The notes under the pieces: model-generated | The model's input: only the letters and a program-made list of their open reading frames with translations | What the model was told of the DNA's origin: nothing | Database searches by the model: none | Shown here: positions 15,915 to 23,405 of the stretch, piece after piece | Layout of the letters: each line of letters begins with the position of its first letter | Numbering within the stretch: the stretch's first letter is position 1 | Translations under genes and position numbers: made by a program | From: Minisyncoccota bacterium | GTDB taxonomy: Bacteria; Patescibacteriota; Minisyncoccia; Minisyncoccales; Minisyncoccaceae | Reading direction: 5' to 3' | Assembly: GCA_028693895.1 (NCBI GenBank) | Contig: JAQUUL010000002.1 | Coordinates: 1-39,807 of the forward strand | DNA: 39,807 bases

Positions 15915-17741
15915 TTAACTTATTATCTCTTCAAATTCTTCTCTTTCAATTGTTTCTTTTTCAATCAATCTTTTCGCTATTTTATCTAAAACCTCCCTAT
16001 TCTTAATTAATATCTCTTCTGCTTTTTTCTTTGCTTCTAATATAATTTTACTTACTTCTTCATCTATTTTTATAGCTGTTGATTCAGAATAATTTCTACT
16101 CTCTACTTCACTTTCTAAAAATACATCAGATTCTCTTTTTCCAAAAATAATCGGACCCATATCAGACATTCCATATTTCTTAACAATATTTCTTGCAATA
16201 TTACTTGCTTTATTCAAGTCATCTGAAGAACCTGTTGTTGTTTCTCCAAAAACAATTTTCTCAGCTATATGTCCACTTAAAAGAATTTGCATTTCTGCTT
16301 CAAATTCTTTTCTATTTCTAAGCATTTTCTCTTCTTTAGGAACTTTAAGAGTATATCCTGCTGCCATTCCTCTACCAATAATTGAAATTTTCCTCACTGG
16401 TTCTGCGTTTGAACATTTAGCACTAACCAAAGCATGCCCTGCTTCATGATAAGCAATAATTTCTTTTTCTTTATCAGTCATAATATGGCTTTTTCTTTCT
16501 GTTCCCAATAACACTTTTTCAATTGATTCTAATAGTTCTTCTTGAGAAATATTTTTACTATCATTCTTTGCTGCCAAAAGCGCTGCCTCATTAAAAACAT
16601 TTGATAAATCGGCTCCTGAAAAACCTGGTGTCCTTTCGGCTACCTCTCTAATATTAATATCCTCTCCTAAAGGCTTTCCTCTTGAATGGATACCTAAAAT
16701 ATCTTCTCTTTCCTTTATATCAGGTAGATTAATAACAACTTTTCTATCAAATCTTCCCGGTCTTAATAATGCTGCGTCTAATACATCTGGCCTATTTGTT
16801 GCTGCTAAAATAATAATTTTATTATTTTGTTCAAAACCATCCATTTCAGTTAATAATTGATTTAATGTTTGTTCCCTTTCTTCGTTTCCTCCTGTCATCG
16901 CTGGACCCCTTGTTTTTCCAATACTATCAATTTCGTCTATAAAAACTAAACATGGCTGGTGTTTTTTTGCTGTAGCAAATAAACTTCTTACTCTTCCTGA
17001 CCCAACTCCTACAAACATTTCAACAAAAGAAGAACCTGCTACTGAAAAGAAAGGAACATTACTTTCTCCTGCAACTGCCCTAGCAAGCAATGTTTTTCCA
17101 CAACCTGCAGGACCAACTAATAAAACTCCTTTAGGAATTCTTGCTCCCATTTTTAGATATTTTTGAGGATTTTTCAAAAAGTCTACTATCTCTTCAAGTT
17201 CTTGTTTTTCTTCTTTTAATCCTGCTACATCCTTAAATGTTATTTTTTCTTTAGGATGACCTTCTGCCCCAAAAATCTTTGCTTTTGTTTTAGTAAAATC
17301 AAAGGTTTGAGCGGCACCAGCTTTAGCATTTTTAAAAATTATTGAGAAAAAAATAATAATTAAAATTATAGGAATAATAAATACCGCTAAAAATGTTAAA
17401 ATTTCCATCAAAGAATCATCTTCTTCTTCAAAAATGAATAAAATTTCTTTTAACTTATTTTGTTCAACCCCATATCCAATTAAAGCCTGACTTAATGTTT
17501 CTCCTGTTTCTTTTTTACTTAAAGCTTCCGTATCATCTTTATATATAATAGAAATATCGTTCTTTAAAACTTTTATTTCTTTTATTTTTCCTTGATTAAC
17601 TTCATCAGCTAATTGAGTAATAGAAATTTCTTCAATACTTTCTTTAGATATGTTAAATAAACCAAAAACACTACCAAGCACAAAAAAGATCAGTATTATT
17701 ATTAAAATATTCTTAATAAGACCTTTAATCGGGCTTTTCAT
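15915..17741 (-). CDS. ftsH: ATP-dependent zinc metalloprotease FtsH
   Basis: Membrane-anchored AAA+ protease of 608 residues that degrades misfolded and regulatory membrane proteins. Transmembrane helices lie at about residues 10-28 and 115-136, flanking a small outer domain. Walker A GPAGCGKT is at 210-217, Walker B LVFIDEIDSIG, and the second region of homology (AATNRPDVLDAALLRPGRFDR) follows. The zinc motif HEAGH is in IIAYHEAGHALVSA, with the third ligand Asp in TTGSSDDLNKAS. It starts 6 bases after the S1-domain gene, and the TAA stop is immediately followed by tRNA-Ile(UAU) with zero spacing. Confidence 0.97.
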   Translation of the reverse strand: MKSPIKGLIKNILIIILIFFVLGSVFGLFNISKESIEEISITQLADEVNQGKIKEIKVLKNDISIIYKDDTEALSKKETGETLSQALIGYGVEQNKLKEILFIFEEEDDSLMEILTFLAVFIIPIILIIIFFSIIFKNAKAGAAQTFDFTKTKAKIFGAEGHPKEKITFKDVAGLKEEKQELEEIVDFLKNPQKYLKMGARIPKGVLLVGPAGCGKTLLARAVAGESNVPFFSVAGSSFVEMFVGVGSGRVRSLFATAKKHQPCLVFIDEIDSIGKTRGPAMTGGNEEREQTLNQLLTEMDGFEQNNKIIILAATNRPDVLDAALLRPGRFDRKVVINLPDIKEREDILGIHSRGKPLGEDINIREVAERTPGFSGADLSNVFNEAALLAAKNDSKNISQEELLESIEKVLLGTERKSHIMTDKEKEIIAYHEAGHALVSAKCSNAEPVRKISIIGRGMAAGYTLKVPKEEKMLRNRKEFEAEMQILLSGHIAEKIVFGETTTGSSDDLNKASNIARNIVKKYGMSDMGPIIFGKRESDVFLESEVESRNYSESTAIKIDEEVSKIILEAKKKAEEILIKNREVLDKIAKRLIEKETIEREEFEEIIS

Positions 17742-17747
17742 ATATTT

Positions 17748-18842
17748 TTATTTTATTTTTAGAGACATCCAATGTCTTTGTGGTTGAAAGCTTAGAATTT
17801 GAAAATCGTATACTTTATTTAGTTCAATTGTTTCTTTCATTTTAGACTCAGACCCAAATTCAGAAACATGAATAAGTCCTTGTATTTTTGTTGATTCGTC
17901 TTTAATATTTTCATCAACCAACTGAACAAAAGCTCCGAAAGGATTAAATCTTGTAACTGTTCCCTTAACAATGTCTCCTGTTTTATATTCAAGATTTTGC
18001 CATGGATCATCTTTAAGATTTTTAATAGATAGAGAAACTCTTCCTTGTGTTACTTCTATAACTTGAGCCTTTATTGTTTGACCAACTTCAACTACCTGAG
18101 AAGGATTTTCTATTAATTGCCAATCAAGCTCAGAAATATGAACAAGTCCTTCTATTTCAGAATTATCTGCAGAGGCATTAGGTGCATTAAACTTAATAAA
18201 TGCACCGAAATTAACAATTCCTGATATTTTACCTTCGACAATATCTCCTACTTTCAAAGAATTTACCATTTCTTGGTTTTGCTCTCCACCCCTTGACTCT
18301 TCAGTTAATATTACTTGATCATTCTTTTCGTCAAAATCTAAAACTTTAACTTTAATATTTTGTCCAATAAATGATTGTAATTTTTTTAATATTTTTGATT
18401 TATCTCCTTCAGGAACACGAGGATAATTATCTGAAGAAAGTTGAGAGGTTGGAATAAATGCAGGAATACCAGCTACTTCAGTAATTAATCCACCCTTATT
18501 CGCTTTATCAATTTTTACTTCAAATTCCTCACTCTTCTCTTTTTTATCTTTTATAGTTTGCCAAGCCAATTCTTTCTCTGCCTCTCTTAAAGATAATTCT
18601 ACAAATCCTTCGTCATTTTCAGGAGAAACAACTTTTACTGATATAGTATCTCCTATTTTAATACTTTTTAGAATATTTTTAGCATTTTGATATTCAGCTC
18701 CATATATAATACCTGTTTTTCTAGGTCCAATATCTAAATACATAGATAAATTCTCTATTGCAAGAATTTTTCCGTCGACAAGATCTCCTCCTCTAGGGAT
18801 AGAAACTGAGTCTGTTAATTTTTGTAATGTTTGATTTTCCAT
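17748..18842 (-). CDS. S1 RNA-binding domain protein (ribosomal protein S1-like, four repeats)
   Basis: 364 residues made of four S1 (OB-fold) repeats, roughly residues 16-85, 100-170, 195-275 and 285-364. Each has the G-x-V/I start and the VHISE- or IPTSQ-type strand: VDGKILAIENLSMYLDI, EVAGIPAFIPTSQL, VEGKISGIVNFGAFIKF, KGTVTRFNPFGAFVQL. This is bS1-like but shorter than the six-repeat E. coli protein. It probably helps load mRNA lacking Shine-Dalgarno sequences, common in this window; that role is inference. The promoter at 18850-18878 sits only 7 bases before the ATG. Confidence 0.9.
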   Translation of the reverse strand: MENQTLQKLTDSVSIPRGGDLVDGKILAIENLSMYLDIGPRKTGIIYGAEYQNAKNILKSIKIGDTISVKVVSPENDEGFVELSLREAEKELAWQTIKDKKEKSEEFEVKIDKANKGGLITEVAGIPAFIPTSQLSSDNYPRVPEGDKSKILKKLQSFIGQNIKVKVLDFDEKNDQVILTEESRGGEQNQEMVNSLKVGDIVEGKISGIVNFGAFIKFNAPNASADNSEIEGLVHISELDWQLIENPSQVVEVGQTIKAQVIEVTQGRVSLSIKNLKDDPWQNLEYKTGDIVKGTVTRFNPFGAFVQLVDENIKDESTKIQGLIHVSEFGSESKMKETIELNKVYDFQILSFQPQRHWMSLKIK

Positions 18843-18849
18843 ATAATTT

Positions 18850-18878
18850 CTTATAACACAAAGATTTTATATAATCAA
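18850..18878 (-). promoter_or_regulatory. Leaderless-type promoter of the S1-domain gene
   Basis: Minus-strand TTGATT (18873-18878), a 17-base spacer and TATAAG (18850-18855). Seven bases separate the -10 box from the ATG. Confidence 0.55.
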
Positions 18879-18897
18879 GATTTTGTGGATAAAAGTA

Positions 18898-18926
18898 TTG
18901 ACAAAATACCTATTATAGTGGACAAT
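18898..18926 (+). promoter_or_regulatory. Possible promoter of the 3D-domain gene
   Basis: Perfect TTGACA (18898-18903), a 17-base spacer and a poor -10 GACAAT (18921-18926). The leader would be about 26 bases and would contain the hairpin at 18933-18951. Confidence 0.45.
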
Positions 18927-18932
18927 ATTAAT

Positions 18933-18951
18933 AATCCTGCCAAGCAGGATT
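18933..18951 (+). promoter_or_regulatory. Perfect hairpin just before the 3D-domain start codon
   Basis: AATCCTGC-CAA-GCAGGATT: eight perfect base pairs with a 3-base loop, ending 7 bases before the ATG at 18959. It would cover the ribosome-binding region of the mRNA or act as a DNA operator between two divergent genes. There is no T-run, so it is not a terminator. Confidence 0.5.
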
Positions 18952-18958
18952 TAAGTAT

Positions 18959-19405
18959 ATGTATAATAAGAAAATATTTTTCGTAATCCCGGCAATTATA
19001 CTTTTCTTTTGCTTTTCATTAGCATTAATCGCTAATTCAAAAGTAGAATTGACGGAGGACAATCAAATAGAAGAACTTTCAATGTCTTTTGACAAAGAAG
19101 AATCTGAAAAAAATCTAGTAAAGGTTATTATAACAGCATATTCTTCAACTGTTGATCAAACGGACGATACCCCTTTTATTACTGCAAGTGGTTCACAGGT
19201 AAGAGACGGTATTGTAGCTAATAATATGCTTCCTTTTGGAACAGAAATTAAAATACCAGAATATTTTGGAGACAAAGTATTTATTGTTGAAGATAGAATG
19301 CATACTAGAAAAGGATCTTATTGGGTAGATGTATGGTTTTCTTCAACCGAAGAAGCAAAAGAATTCGGAATAAAAGAAGCCTATATAGAAGTTAGTGAAA
19401 TATAA
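18959..19405 (+). CDS. Secreted 3D-domain protein (putative cell-wall hydrolase)
   Basis: 148 residues with an N-terminal signal anchor (about 5-25, IFFVIPAIILFFCFSLALIA) followed by a 3D (Asp-Asp-Asp) domain: VIITAYSSTVDQTDDTPFITASG, GIVANNMLPFGTEIKIP, VFIVEDRMHTRKGSYWVDVWF. The domain has the double-psi beta-barrel of MltA/RlpA-like lytic transglycosylases. The Asp residues in VEDRM and VDVWF are kept; the first of the family's three is Asn here (VANN). It probably acts on peptidoglycan outside the membrane. It is the only gene of its short plus-strand unit and ends in a strong terminator. Confidence 0.8.
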   Translation: MYNKKIFFVIPAIILFFCFSLALIANSKVELTEDNQIEELSMSFDKEESEKNLVKVIITAYSSTVDQTDDTPFITASGSQVRDGIVANNMLPFGTEIKIPEYFGDKVFIVEDRMHTRKGSYWVDVWFSSTEEAKEFGIKEAYIEVSEI

Positions 19406-19428
19406 AACACGCATTAGCGTGTTTTTTT
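19405..19428 (+). terminator. Rho-independent terminator after the 3D-domain gene
   Basis: AAACACGC-ATTA-GCGTGTTT followed by further T (seven consecutive, 19422-19428). It starts on the last base of the stop codon and ends 2 bases from the 3' end of tRNA-Leu(UAA) on the other strand. Confidence 0.9.
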
Positions 19429-19429
19429 G

Positions 19430-19512
19430 TGCCTCGGGAGGGACTCGAACCCTCAAGGTCTAGGACCAGCGGATTTTAAGTCCGCCCTGTATACCAATTC
19501 CAGCACCGAGGC
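19430..19512 (-). tRNA. tRNA-Leu(UAA)
   Basis: Class II tRNA: acceptor GCCTCGG/CCGAGGC, anticodon stem GCGGA/TCCGC, loop CTTAAAA (UAA), A73, no encoded CCA. Confidence 0.95.
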
Positions 19513-19527
19513 ATATATCATATTATG

Positions 19528-19599
19528 AGGCGTGGGCGGGAATTGCACCCGCGTATAAGAGTTTTGCAGACTCTTGCCTTACTGCTTGGCCACCACGCC
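19528..19599 (-). tRNA. tRNA-Cys(GCA)
   Basis: Acceptor GGCGTGG/CCACGCC, anticodon stem AGAGT/ACTCT, loop CTGCAAA (GCA), U73 as expected for Cys, no encoded CCA. It lies 20 bases downstream of the rbfA stop. Confidence 0.95.
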
Positions 19600-19619
19600 A
19601 TAAGGAAAGAATAGCAATT

Positions 19620-19958
19620 TTAATCTTTTTTTTCAATACTTGATAAAAGTTTTTCTATTTTACCAGCTTCCGCAGTTTTCGTTTCTTGATAAAAAGATAT
19701 CTTAGGAACAGGCCTCATTTTAATTTTTTTGTTAATGATCTGCTGTATATTATAAACATTTCTATTTAATAATGCCATTACTGATTCTGATGTATTCTCT
19801 GGAATAATTGATATAAATACTTTACACTGAAAAAGATTTCCTGAACATTCTACTCTTGTAACCGTCACTAATGTTCCCGGAAAAATATCAATCTCTTTTA
19901 AAATAATTACTCCTATTTCTCTCTTTATTAAATTATTTACTTTTTCTATTCTAAACAT
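19620..19958 (-). CDS. rbfA: Ribosome-binding factor A
   Basis: RbfA, 112 residues, helps late 30S maturation at the 16S 5' end. It has the KH-like fold signature: N-terminal helix VNNLIKREIGVIILKEI, strands VTVTRVECSGNLFQCKVFISI and the C-terminal MRPVPKISFYQE. It overlaps the end of infB by 13 bases, the usual infB-rbfA pairing. Confidence 0.92.
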   Translation of the reverse strand: MFRIEKVNNLIKREIGVIILKEIDIFPGTLVTVTRVECSGNLFQCKVFISIIPENTSESVMALLNRNVYNIQQIINKKIKMRPVPKISFYQETKTAEAGKIEKLLSSIEKKD

Positions 19959-21433
19959 TCTTTTATATATTCTTCCTTATAAATCAACAACTCATCTCCT
20001 TCCTTTATTCTTACAGAGCCTTGATAAAGAATTCCACTTTCTTTTCCTTTCTTAACTACATCAAAGTCTTTCTTCCCTGACTGCAACCCTACTATTTTTC
20101 CAGAACCAATTTTTTCTCCATCCCTCCAAATTTCCAACATTGAACTTTTTTGAACCTCTCCTTCAATAACATTTCCTCCCACAATTTGTCTATTCTTTTC
20201 GGTTCGGAAAATTGCTAAAACCTCTACTTTTCCTAAATCTTTTCTTTCTTTTTCTTTGACAAGCTTTCTCTCCATTAATTCTCTAACCTTCTGAGACAAT
20301 TCATAAATAATATCAAACTCGTATATTCTAATCTTATCTTTATCGGCTGACATTTCTGCTATTTTATCTTTTTTAGTTCTAAACGCTAATACTGCCGCAC
20401 CACTTCCTTTCGCTAATTTAACATCTTTTTCTGAAACATTTCCAACCTCCGCTTTAATAATTTTAATTTGCACTGTTTCTTGCGGAAGAACATTTAGAAT
20501 TTCTTTGATTGCCTCAATTGAACCTAAAGCATCTGATTTAATTATTAAGTTCAAACATTTCTTATCTGAATCCTCATTATTATTTTGTTTTTCTTGAACT
20601 GGCTTTTCTTTAATATTTTCTCTTGCTTCATCTGCTGTATTATATACTTTCATCCTTTCACCTACCATAGGAACATTTTCAAAACCAATAATAACTACTG
20701 GATCAGAAGAAGAAGCGCTATCTATTTCTTTTCCAAGAAAATCTCCTAAACTTTTAATTTTTCCAACTGATGAATTCGTTCCAATATATTCTCCTTTTTT
20801 AAGAATGCCTTTATCAACTAAAACAGTTGAGGTTGGTCCTTTTTTTGAGTCCATATATGACTCAATAATTACTCCTTCTGCTAAATCTACATTATTCGAT
20901 TTTAATTCTTCCATTTCTGCAACCAATTGAATAACATCTAATAATTCTGTTATTCCTTTTCCTGTTAATGCTGATATTTCTACAGACGGAATCTTCCCCC
21001 CATAAGATTCAACCACCATATCTTCTTTGAATAATTGCTGTTTTACCATTTCCGGATCAGCACCCGGCTTATCCATTTTATTAAAAGCAATAATTGTTAT
21101 TAGTCCAGCCTTTTTAATATGTTCAATTGCTTCTTTTGTTTGTTTTTTAATTCCTTCAACTGCATCAATAACTAAAATTGCTATATCCGCTAACTTTGAA
21201 CCTCTTGCTCTTATTGCTGAAAATGATTCATGTCCCGGAGTATCAATAAAAGTAATTTTTTTATCATTGTGAATTATTTGATAAGCTCCTACATGCTGAG
21301 TTATTCCTCCTGATTCTTTTTCTAATATCTTAAAGTCCCTTATTGAAGTCAATAAAGATGTTTTGCCATGGTCAATATGCCCTAGAATAACTACAACTGG
21401 CGGACGATAAATTGTTTCAATCTTCTTTTCCAT
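19946..21433 (-). CDS. infB: Translation initiation factor IF-2 (short form)
   Basis: GTPase that brings initiator tRNA to the 30S subunit. G1 is GHIDHGKT at residues 18-25, G3 DTPGHE, G4 NKMDKPGA and G5 SALTGKG. Domains II, III and IV follow, ending in the C2 beta barrel (VKKGKESGILYQGSVRIKEGDELL). At 495 residues it lacks the long N-terminal region of E. coli IF-2, as in other small genomes. It overlaps the DUF4446-like gene by 17 bases and rbfA by 13. Confidence 0.96.
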   Translation of the reverse strand: MEKKIETIYRPPVVVILGHIDHGKTSLLTSIRDFKILEKESGGITQHVGAYQIIHNDKKITFIDTPGHESFSAIRARGSKLADIAILVIDAVEGIKKQTKEAIEHIKKAGLITIIAFNKMDKPGADPEMVKQQLFKEDMVVESYGGKIPSVEISALTGKGITELLDVIQLVAEMEELKSNNVDLAEGVIIESYMDSKKGPTSTVLVDKGILKKGEYIGTNSSVGKIKSLGDFLGKEIDSASSSDPVVIIGFENVPMVGERMKVYNTADEARENIKEKPVQEKQNNNEDSDKKCLNLIIKSDALGSIEAIKEILNVLPQETVQIKIIKAEVGNVSEKDVKLAKGSGAAVLAFRTKKDKIAEMSADKDKIRIYEFDIIYELSQKVRELMERKLVKEKERKDLGKVEVLAIFRTEKNRQIVGGNVIEGEVQKSSMLEIWRDGEKIGSGKIVGLQSGKKDFDVVKKGKESGILYQGSVRIKEGDELLIYKEEYIKECLE

Positions 21434-21779
21434 AATTTTTAATAATATCTTCCTCTTCTTTACTTAAGGGATATGTTGATGTACCTTTTATTATCTGCTT
21501 TCCAAAAACTCTACTTTTTTCTTGATTGAATATAGAGGTAATAATTGCACCACTATTATTTTTATTTAATAATGCAAGAGTAAAACTTTGATCTCCACCC
21601 ATTTCATTAAATGGATTATATCTTAATAATTTTACCTTCTGGATATTTTCCTCATTTTCTTTTTCAATTTTTTCAATACTATAAGAAAGCTCTTTAATCT
21701 TAGCTTCTAATTTTTCTATTTTTTCTATTGCCTCCTCAACGTTTTCTATCTTTTTATTTTTTTTAATAAATGAAAACAT
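21417..21779 (-). CDS. DUF4446-like protein
   Basis: 120 residues. The N-terminal half is a Glu/Lys coiled coil (about residues 10-50). The C-terminal half carries the DUF4446-type signature LLRYNPFNEMGGDQSFTLALLNKNNSGAIITSI. Function unknown; usually membrane-associated in Firmicutes, but no transmembrane helix is seen here. It begins 11 bases after the end of tRNA-Ser and overlaps infB. Confidence 0.75.
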   Translation of the reverse strand: MFSFIKKNKKIENVEEAIEKIEKLEAKIKELSYSIEKIEKENEENIQKVKLLRYNPFNEMGGDQSFTLALLNKNNSGAIITSIFNQEKSRVFGKQIIKGTSTYPLSKEEEDIIKNYGKED

Positions 21780-21790
21780 ATTTTAAAGAG

Positions 21791-21877
21791 CGGAGGAAGT
21801 GAGATTCGAACTCACGGTAGAAATTAATCTACAATGGTTTTCGAAACCATCCCCTTAAGCCGCTCAGGCACTCCTCC
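21791..21877 (-). tRNA. tRNA-Ser(CGA)
   Basis: Class II tRNA with a long variable arm: acceptor GGAGGAG, anticodon stem ATGGT/ACCAT, loop TTCGAAA (CGA), discriminator G as expected for Ser, no encoded CCA. It lies between the FAD oxidoreductase and DUF4446-like genes. Confidence 0.95.
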
Positions 21878-21899
21878 AATTTATTATGCTTAAAGACTA

Positions 21900-22835
21900 T
21901 CACTTTTTACCTCTAAAGGCAACCGAAAAGTCATTATCATAATATATTTTTTTAGGAATAACATATGGAAAATAGACTCCTAAAAAATGTACTAAGTTAT
22001 TTAAAATTTTTCCTATTAATATTTTCCACCAAAAAAATCCAATAACTTCCTTTTTGTATTTTTTAAAATTAGGAAAGTTTTTAACTAGCATATCAGCAGA
22101 ATAAAGTCCCCATATTATACCTCCTCCACTCCACGGCTTTGTAAGTCCCATTGCATCTCCACACAAAGCAACATTATCTTTATTAGAAAAAATTAATCCT
22201 GCATTAATAAAAGGAAAGCCGGGAACAGGAATTAACGCTCCTTTCATATCATCTCCTCTTTCATCGCTATCACCAAAAAAGCCACACTCTATTTTTTCAC
22301 CTCTTGGTATTCTCCATGCAAAACCATTTTTTCTTAAAAATGTTTCTGTAGTTTTAGAATAATCTTTTTGATTTAAACACCATTGAACACCCATTTTCAT
22401 TTTAGGATTTTTAAGTTTTAAGATTTTTCTAACTGTAGAATCTGCTCCATCACACCCAATAATAAAATCAAAATCTTTTGGAATTTTTTTAACTCTTGTC
22501 TCAAAGAAAAACCTTGTTCCATTTTTAATATTCAAATCTAAAAGCATATTCATCAACTTTTCTTTATTCAGAGCTAAATGCTTTGGACTAAATTTTAATG
22601 TAGTTTTTCTTCTGTTAAAATTAATATCACAAAATTCTATTGTATTTTCTATGATATCATCTGTTATTGGTATAAAATCTTTAATTCTTTCTGAAACTAA
22701 AACCGAACAAGACTTATCTTTCAGGTATTCTTTTTTTCTATAATCAAAAACAGAAACATTATAACCTGCCCTGCTTAATTTCCAAGATATATATTGACCT
22801 ATTACTCCTCCGCCGATAACAGCAATTTTTTTCAT
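21900..22835 (-). CDS. FAD-dependent oxidoreductase (geranylgeranyl-reductase-like)
   Basis: 311 residues. MKKIAVIGGGVIGQYISWKL is the FAD-binding Rossmann motif (GxGxxG) at the N-terminus. FIIGCDGADSTVRKIL and NVALCGDAMGLTKPWSGGGIIWGL match the DG and GD motifs of the geranylgeranyl reductase/PHBH-like family. It may reduce or hydroxylate an isoprenoid or lipid; the substrate is unknown. The tracked ORF adds 20 residues (MAERQPSKLYMRVRFPSLAP) that are merely translated tRNA-Gly. The ATG at 22833-22835 directly follows the CCA of that tRNA. Confidence 0.8.
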   Translation of the reverse strand: MKKIAVIGGGVIGQYISWKLSRAGYNVSVFDYRKKEYLKDKSCSVLVSERIKDFIPITDDIIENTIEFCDINFNRRKTTLKFSPKHLALNKEKLMNMLLDLNIKNGTRFFFETRVKKIPKDFDFIIGCDGADSTVRKILKLKNPKMKMGVQWCLNQKDYSKTTETFLRKNGFAWRIPRGEKIECGFFGDSDERGDDMKGALIPVPGFPFINAGLIFSNKDNVALCGDAMGLTKPWSGGGIIWGLYSADMLVKNFPNFKKYKKEVIGFFWWKILIGKILNNLVHFLGVYFPYVIPKKIYYDNDFSVAFRGKK

Positions 22836-22909
22836 TGGAGCGAGTGAAGGGAATCGAACCCTCATGTACAGCTTGGAAGGCTGTCGCTCTGCCATTGAGC
22901 TACACTCGC
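22836..22909 (-). tRNA. tRNA-Gly(UCC), CCA encoded and abutting a start codon
   Basis: Acceptor GCGAGTG/CACTCGC, anticodon stem ACAGC/GCTGT, loop CTTCCAA (UCC), U73 and encoded CCA (22836-22838). The next base is the A of the oxidoreductase ATG. Confidence 0.95.
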
Positions 22910-22917
22910 ATTTGCCT

Positions 22918-22989
22918 TCGGGGTACTGAGATTCGAACTCAGAATAAATCCTCCCAAAGGACTCGTGATAGCCGTTTCACTATACCCCG
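22918..22989 (-). tRNA. tRNA-Pro(UGG)
   Basis: Acceptor CGGGGTA/TACCCCG with C1-G72 as in bacterial tRNA-Pro, anticodon stem AGTCC/GGATT, loop TTTGGGA (UGG), A73, no encoded CCA. First gene of the minus-strand unit driven from 23002-23030. Confidence 0.93.
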
Positions 22990-23001
22990 TTATATATTTC
23001 A

Positions 23002-23030
23002 CTTATATCACTTTTCTTTTTCTTCGTCAA
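23002..23030 (-). promoter_or_regulatory. Promoter of the tRNA-Pro/Gly-infB block
   Basis: Minus-strand TTGACG (23025-23030), a 17-base spacer and TATAAG (23002-23007), 12 bases before tRNA-Pro. It probably starts the mixed tRNA-Pro, tRNA-Gly, oxidoreductase transcript and perhaps the later infB genes. Confidence 0.65.
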
Positions 23031-23038
23031 AAAATTTC

Positions 23039-23067
23039 TTGATTTTTCTTTAATACTTTGATATTAA
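23039..23067 (+). promoter_or_regulatory. Promoter of tRNA-Arg/tRNA-His
   Basis: TTGATT (23039-23044), a 17-base spacer and TATTAA (23062-23067), 10 bases before tRNA-Arg(UCU). Divergent from the tRNA-Pro promoter. Confidence 0.5.
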
Positions 23068-23077
23068 GTATATATAT

Positions 23078-23151
23078 GTCCCCGTAGCTCAATAGGATAG
23101 AGCGACAGACTTCTAATCTGTAGGTTGTGCGTTCGATTCGCGCCGGGGACA
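23078..23151 (+). tRNA. tRNA-Arg(UCU)
   Basis: Acceptor GTCCCCG/CGGGGAC, anticodon stem ACAGA/TCTGT, loop CTTCTAA (UCU), A73, no encoded CCA. It shares the acceptor sequence with tRNA-Arg(CCU) at 28198. Confidence 0.95.
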
Positions 23152-23157
23152 CATTAT

Positions 23158-23229
23158 GGTGGCTATGGTGTAATGGTAGCACAACACCCTGTGGAGGTGT
23201 TTGTACGGGTTCAAATCCCGTTAGTCACC
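23158..23229 (+). tRNA. tRNA-His(GUG)
   Basis: The anticodon stem ACACC/GGTGT encloses CTGTGGA (GUG). The extra 5' G (G-1, 23158) opposite C73 is the histidine identity element. Acceptor GTGGCTA pairs with TAGTCAC including one G-U. No encoded CCA. The 176 bases between it and the VanW stop are plain AT-rich sequence with no recognisable feature. Confidence 0.95.
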
Positions 23230-23405
23230 CATTAGGAGACACTAAATAACAGATATTTTATTTTAAAAATATTTCTTATTTTATACAATATATAAATATT
23301 AAAACAATAAATATTAATGAAAATATTAACTTCATGATAATGAGAGTCATTCAAAAAAAATAACAAAAAAGTTATAAAAAATACTACAAAAAGTAATTTG
23401 CTCTT

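Noticed and set aside
22836-22895. N-terminal extension MAERQPSKLYMRVRFPSLAP of the FAD oxidoreductase
   Set aside because: These 20 codons are the tRNA-Gly(UCC) sequence; the Rossmann motif starts at the ATG right after the CCA.
22835-23053. 72-residue plus-strand ORF (MERVKGIEPSCTAWK...)
   Set aside because: It is the reverse translation of the tRNA-Gly and tRNA-Pro genes, a well-known spurious ORF type.
23230-23405. Possible small gene or RNA between tRNA-His and the VanW gene
   Set aside because: Only low-complexity A/T sequence; no ORF, strong stem or promoter pair was found.
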